Shown piece after piece: positions 61,578-64,000 of a stretch of 64,000 bases of DNA (the stretch's first letter is position 1; every line of letters starts with the position of its first letter). Source of the DNA: Clostridiales bacterium (GTDB taxonomy: Bacteria > Bacillota > Clostridia > Lachnospirales > Lachnospiraceae); the NCBI GenBank assembly GCA_018372435.1, contig JAHAJA010000020.1:3503-67502 (forward strand). The letters are read 5' to 3'. The notes beneath the pieces were generated by a model. It ran no database searches. It saw only the letters and a program-made list of their open reading frames with translations, and was not told where the DNA came from. A program made the translations under genes and the position numbers.

Positions 61578-63536
61578 TTACAGATCACTTATATATTTGA
61601 TATTAGCTCCTTGAGGCAAGGCACTCAAAACAAATCTCTCATAAGCTTCCCCGTATACCGAATCCATAATCACTATTTTTCCATAGTCATCTTCTTTCCG
61701 AATTAATCTGCCGCATCCTTGCTTTAGTTTAAGCCCCATTGCAGGATAATCAATTGTTAACACTTCATCTAATCCTTCTTCCTTTGCCTCTAATCGTTGC
61801 ACTTCAATCAGGGGATCACGCGCTGGAAATGGTAGTTGCCATATAATTACCATGGATAATGATTCTCCCGGGACATCAATACCTTCCCAAAAATCACAAC
61901 CAATTAAAACAGTAGAAACCTTTTCCTTGAATTGTCTAATAAGATATCCTCTTTCTGCTTTATCTTCCCACAAAAACTCAAAAGGTAGCTGATAGTGCTT
62001 TATTCCCTCTCGTATCCTTCTTACTTCCTCTTTGGAACTTGTAAGTACAAGAGCTCGTCCCTCATTCAGCTTTAAGAGATAAACCAAATTTTCAATTTCT
62101 TTTGTAATATCTACATTAACCTTGTCTTTCGATGATGGTTCTGGTAAATATACTTCCACTTGTTCATCCATATCAAAGGAATTACCAACTGTGGAATAGG
62201 AAGGATTTTCTAACCCTAGCGTACGTATTAGATAATTAAAATCCCCATCGTTGCTTAAGGTTGCAGATGTAAGTAGTACCGGTATCTTCTTTTGGAACAG
62301 ATGCTTATTCAAGCGTGTGTCTATATTCCTAGGTACTACAAAAAAACTATCTCCCTCTCGGTTTATCCAAGAGATACTATCCTTACCTTTGTTTTTACGA
62401 AAATGGTGTACTGCTAACATTGCATTATCAATTAGCATCTCATATGCCTGTATCAAATTAGGGGAAAGTGATTCCGTATAGAGTTCTTGTTCAATCTGTA
62501 ATTCAAGTAACAACTTATCAAGCACCTTTTGAAAAGTCTCTGCTAACTTTAACAAAGAATCCTCACAATAAACTGTAAAACGCTCTGACCTTTCATCTAC
62601 AATGGCTACTTGAATTAGTTTTACAAAAAATGTTGAAGTAACATCTTCCAACCTTGTTACCGTTAGAAGTAGTTCTTCTCTTGCCCCATGAATTTCTTCA
62701 ATACTATGAATCATTTGATCAATATCATCTTTTATAATTCTATTACCTGCTTGCATCGATGCAGGAAGTATAATCTTATGCCCTTCATCAAAGATAACGC
62801 CACAGTACTCCGGAAGAATTGGTAGTTTACCATCGGCAATTCGTTCCTCTCTTGTCCAAAGGTCTTTAAAAAGCAATTCGTGATCTACCACTATGATATC
62901 TCTAGCAGATCGGTAATACTCTTTTGCTTTAATAAGCTTGCAAAAACCACGGTCTAAACACATATCACAGGACATACCTTCATCCCATCCAATATGTTTC
63001 CATACACGGTCCGGCACAAGAGGGATTTCCGAACGTTCTCCACGTTTTGTTTTTCCTAACCACTCATTGATCTCAAAAGACAAGCCCTCTGATAAGTTAT
63101 CAAACTTTTCCTTCGATTCATCCACTTTTGCATCGCAAACGTACTGATCAGAATCTTTCGCCATCCTTGCATCTACATCTAACCCAAGTAAATCCGAAAG
63201 GGTATTAATATCACCTTTTTCCCCACATAGCTGCTCTTGTAACGCTGCTTTCGCACATGCAACGATGATTGGTTTTCTATTCAACCTTGCATAAGCAATT
63301 GCAGGAAGCAAATAGGCAAATGTTTTTCCTGTACCAAGCCCAGCTTCCGCTAGATGAACCTTTTTGTTACATAGAGCGTCAGCCATTTGGAATGACGTAT
63401 ATATTTGTTCTTCACGTACTTCATAACCATGCTCAGGAAGTATATCGTAAAAAACATCCCCAATCCACTGGGTCAACTTATCATGAAAATCCTCTCTTCT
63501 TTCATATTCAAAAATTGATTTAAGCCTTGCACACAT
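61578..63536 (-). CDS. DinG/XPD-like ATP-dependent DNA helicase
   Basis: A 652-residue superfamily 2 helicase. Walker A is AGLGTGKT (65-72), the DEAH-type box is DEGH in VIFDEGHKI, and the C-terminal motifs include TSATLSNDGDF, GCDFWEGIDVPGESLSMVIIWQLPF and QGCGRLIRKEDDYG. Four cysteines (CDA, CDMCLDRGFC) between motifs I and II would bind a 4Fe-4S cluster as in XPD/DinG. The protein lacks the N-terminal exonuclease of the Bacillus DinG, so it is the short form (YoaA/DinG-like). The likely role is repair or removal of unusual DNA structures. Confidence 0.92.
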   Translation of the reverse strand: MCARLKSIFEYERREDFHDKLTQWIGDVFYDILPEHGYEVREEQIYTSFQMADALCNKKVHLAEAGLGTGKTFAYLLPAIAYARLNRKPIIVACAKAALQEQLCGEKGDINTLSDLLGLDVDARMAKDSDQYVCDAKVDESKEKFDNLSEGLSFEINEWLGKTKRGERSEIPLVPDRVWKHIGWDEGMSCDMCLDRGFCKLIKAKEYYRSARDIIVVDHELLFKDLWTREERIADGKLPILPEYCGVIFDEGHKIILPASMQAGNRIIKDDIDQMIHSIEEIHGAREELLLTVTRLEDVTSTFFVKLIQVAIVDERSERFTVYCEDSLLKLAETFQKVLDKLLLELQIEQELYTESLSPNLIQAYEMLIDNAMLAVHHFRKNKGKDSISWINREGDSFFVVPRNIDTRLNKHLFQKKIPVLLTSATLSNDGDFNYLIRTLGLENPSYSTVGNSFDMDEQVEVYLPEPSSKDKVNVDITKEIENLVYLLKLNEGRALVLTSSKEEVRRIREGIKHYQLPFEFLWEDKAERGYLIRQFKEKVSTVLIGCDFWEGIDVPGESLSMVIIWQLPFPARDPLIEVQRLEAKEEGLDEVLTIDYPAMGLKLKQGCGRLIRKEDDYGKIVIMDSVYGEAYERFVLSALPQGANIKYISDL

Positions 63537-63676
63537 ATTAATTCTTCTCCAGTCATATATCTATTTTAATAATTCCATAGTTTGTTCATAATTAGAACTC
63601 TCACATCTTTCATCATTGTTATGTTGCTATATAAGATTCCAAGAAACCAAAATAGTATCCAATATAGAGCAATATA

Positions 63677-63703
63677 AAGCGACTGAATTACTCCAGTCGC
63701 CTT
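63677..63703 (-). terminator. Hairpin with terminator features
   Basis: On the minus strand GCGACTG and CAGTCGC form a 7-bp stem with an 8-base loop, extended by an AAGG/CTTT part, followed by TTTATATT. It would end a short transcript that starts to the right. Confidence 0.6.
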
Positions 63704-63832
63704 ATTACGCATGTATTTAGTGTATAATAAATACTCTCTGACACATAAACCTAAGTATATCACGTAGAAGGTTAATAAACAATTGCTTCTATAATAATTA
63801 ATTATAGTTGTAAGTGTTCTTTTTGCTGGTGT

Positions 63833-63885
63833 GTGAATGCAATCTGTTAGAAAAACATGTAGCCAACAAACTATTTTGCATTCAC
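63833..63885. repeat. Perfect 10-bp inverted repeat
   Basis: GTGAATGCAA (63833-63842) is exactly complementary to TTGCATTCAC (63876-63885), with 33 bases between. On the minus strand one arm overlaps GGAGGTGAATG, which looks like a ribosome site and start codon. Confidence 0.65.
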
Positions 63886-63951
63886 CTCCGTCCCCCACCC
63901 GATCCAATACACAGGAGGTTTTTGCAAAATCCCCTGTGTAGAACCTAGCAT

Positions 63952-64000
63952 GTTTTTCAAACAGAATGCATGTAATACAACATCAAAAAAACAACCTTAC
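63952..64000. repeat. Copy of the dispersed hairpin arm, cut by the window edge
   Basis: TTTTTCAAACAGAATGCATG followed by TAATACAACATCAAAAAAAC, then AACCTTAC, matches the left arm and flank of the hairpin at 27448-27495 nearly base for base. The complementary arm would be outside the window. Confidence 0.7.

Larger units (their letters stand above)
63537..64000. other. Right-end region with strong inverted repeats, no clear gene
   Basis: No credible protein gene was found in 464 bases. The region contains a hairpin with terminator features (63677-63703), a 10-bp perfect inverted repeat (63833-63842 with 63876-63885), an imperfect palindrome (63909-63940) and a repeated hairpin arm cut by the window edge. 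A 27-codon frame on the minus strand starts behind GGAGGTG at about 63882, but the ribosome site lies in the inverted repeat, and nothing identifies it. Confidence 0.55.

Noticed and set aside
63566..63907. A 113-codon frame on the minus strand with hydrophobic stretches.
   Set aside because: Its start region overlaps the strong inverted repeats and its composition follows AT-rich intergenic DNA; no ribosome site or family match supports it.
1..64000. Search for tRNA, rRNA, CRISPR arrays, intact transposases and prophage genes.
   Set aside because: None was recognised by eye; only the integrase fragment at 45005-45310 points to mobile DNA.

Overview
The window comes from an AT-rich, low-GC Gram-positive bacterium. 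Gene order (uvrC-hprK-murB-rapZ-whiA-HPr/Crh-dnaE), the tyrosyl T-box, a pyrophosphate-type phosphofructokinase and the tandem FtsH/DUF1292/YvyF-like genes point to the Clostridia, most likely a Lachnospiraceae member close to Clostridium (Lachnoclostridium) phytofermentans. The species is an inference; no rRNA or tRNA gene was seen. Almost all genes lie on the minus strand.

Region 1 to 15 kb is a conserved housekeeping block read leftward: ftsH, a Cof-type phosphatase, uvrC, hprK, a ROK glucokinase, murB, rapZ, whiA, a Crh-like HPr with Glu in place of His15, a secreted protein of unknown function, and dnaE, which is cut by the left edge. HPr kinase and its Ser46-bearing target sit in the same block, so carbon catabolite control is concentrated here. 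Region 15 to 27 kb has a DUF188 protein and an ECF sigma/membrane anti-sigma pair on the plus strand. A leftward peptide uptake and processing cluster follows (repeat-rich protein, M20 amidohydrolase, OppA-type lipoprotein, two permeases, a double ATPase). After it come tyrS with a complete tyrosine T-box and a plus-strand membrane protein. Region 27 to 39 kb holds metabolic genes: asd, pfp, dusB, coaX, birA, citrate synthase and argF, with small conserved proteins and a LiaF-like envelope protein between them.

Region 39 to 52 kb is the accessory, cell-envelope part. It starts with a lipoprotein and a secreted amidase that share an extracellular domain, next to a BlaI/M56 pair whose membrane protease lacks the beta-lactam sensor. 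It continues with gene debris (a dead response regulator and a partial duplicate of a DUF4097 gene), an intact DUF4097 protein and a tyrosine-recombinase fragment. It ends with a complete VanG-type D-Ala-D-Ser glycopeptide-resistance cluster in the unusual order vanXY-vanTm-vanR-vanS-vanXY-vanG-vanTr. There the serine racemase VanT is split into a membrane protein and a soluble racemase, and the D,D-peptidase gene is duplicated. The two vanXY genes are each preceded by the same 26-bp sequence built from direct repeats with an 11-bp period, a good candidate VanR operator. This cluster is the most interesting system in the window.

Region 52 to 64 kb has adenine deaminase, a TetR-controlled ABC-2 exporter with a clear operator/promoter, lysS and greA behind a consensus promoter, a Lachnospiraceae-type protein of unknown function, and a DinG-like helicase. 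The right end contains strong inverted repeats and a short repeated hairpin arm also found at 27.4 kb and 30.8 kb.
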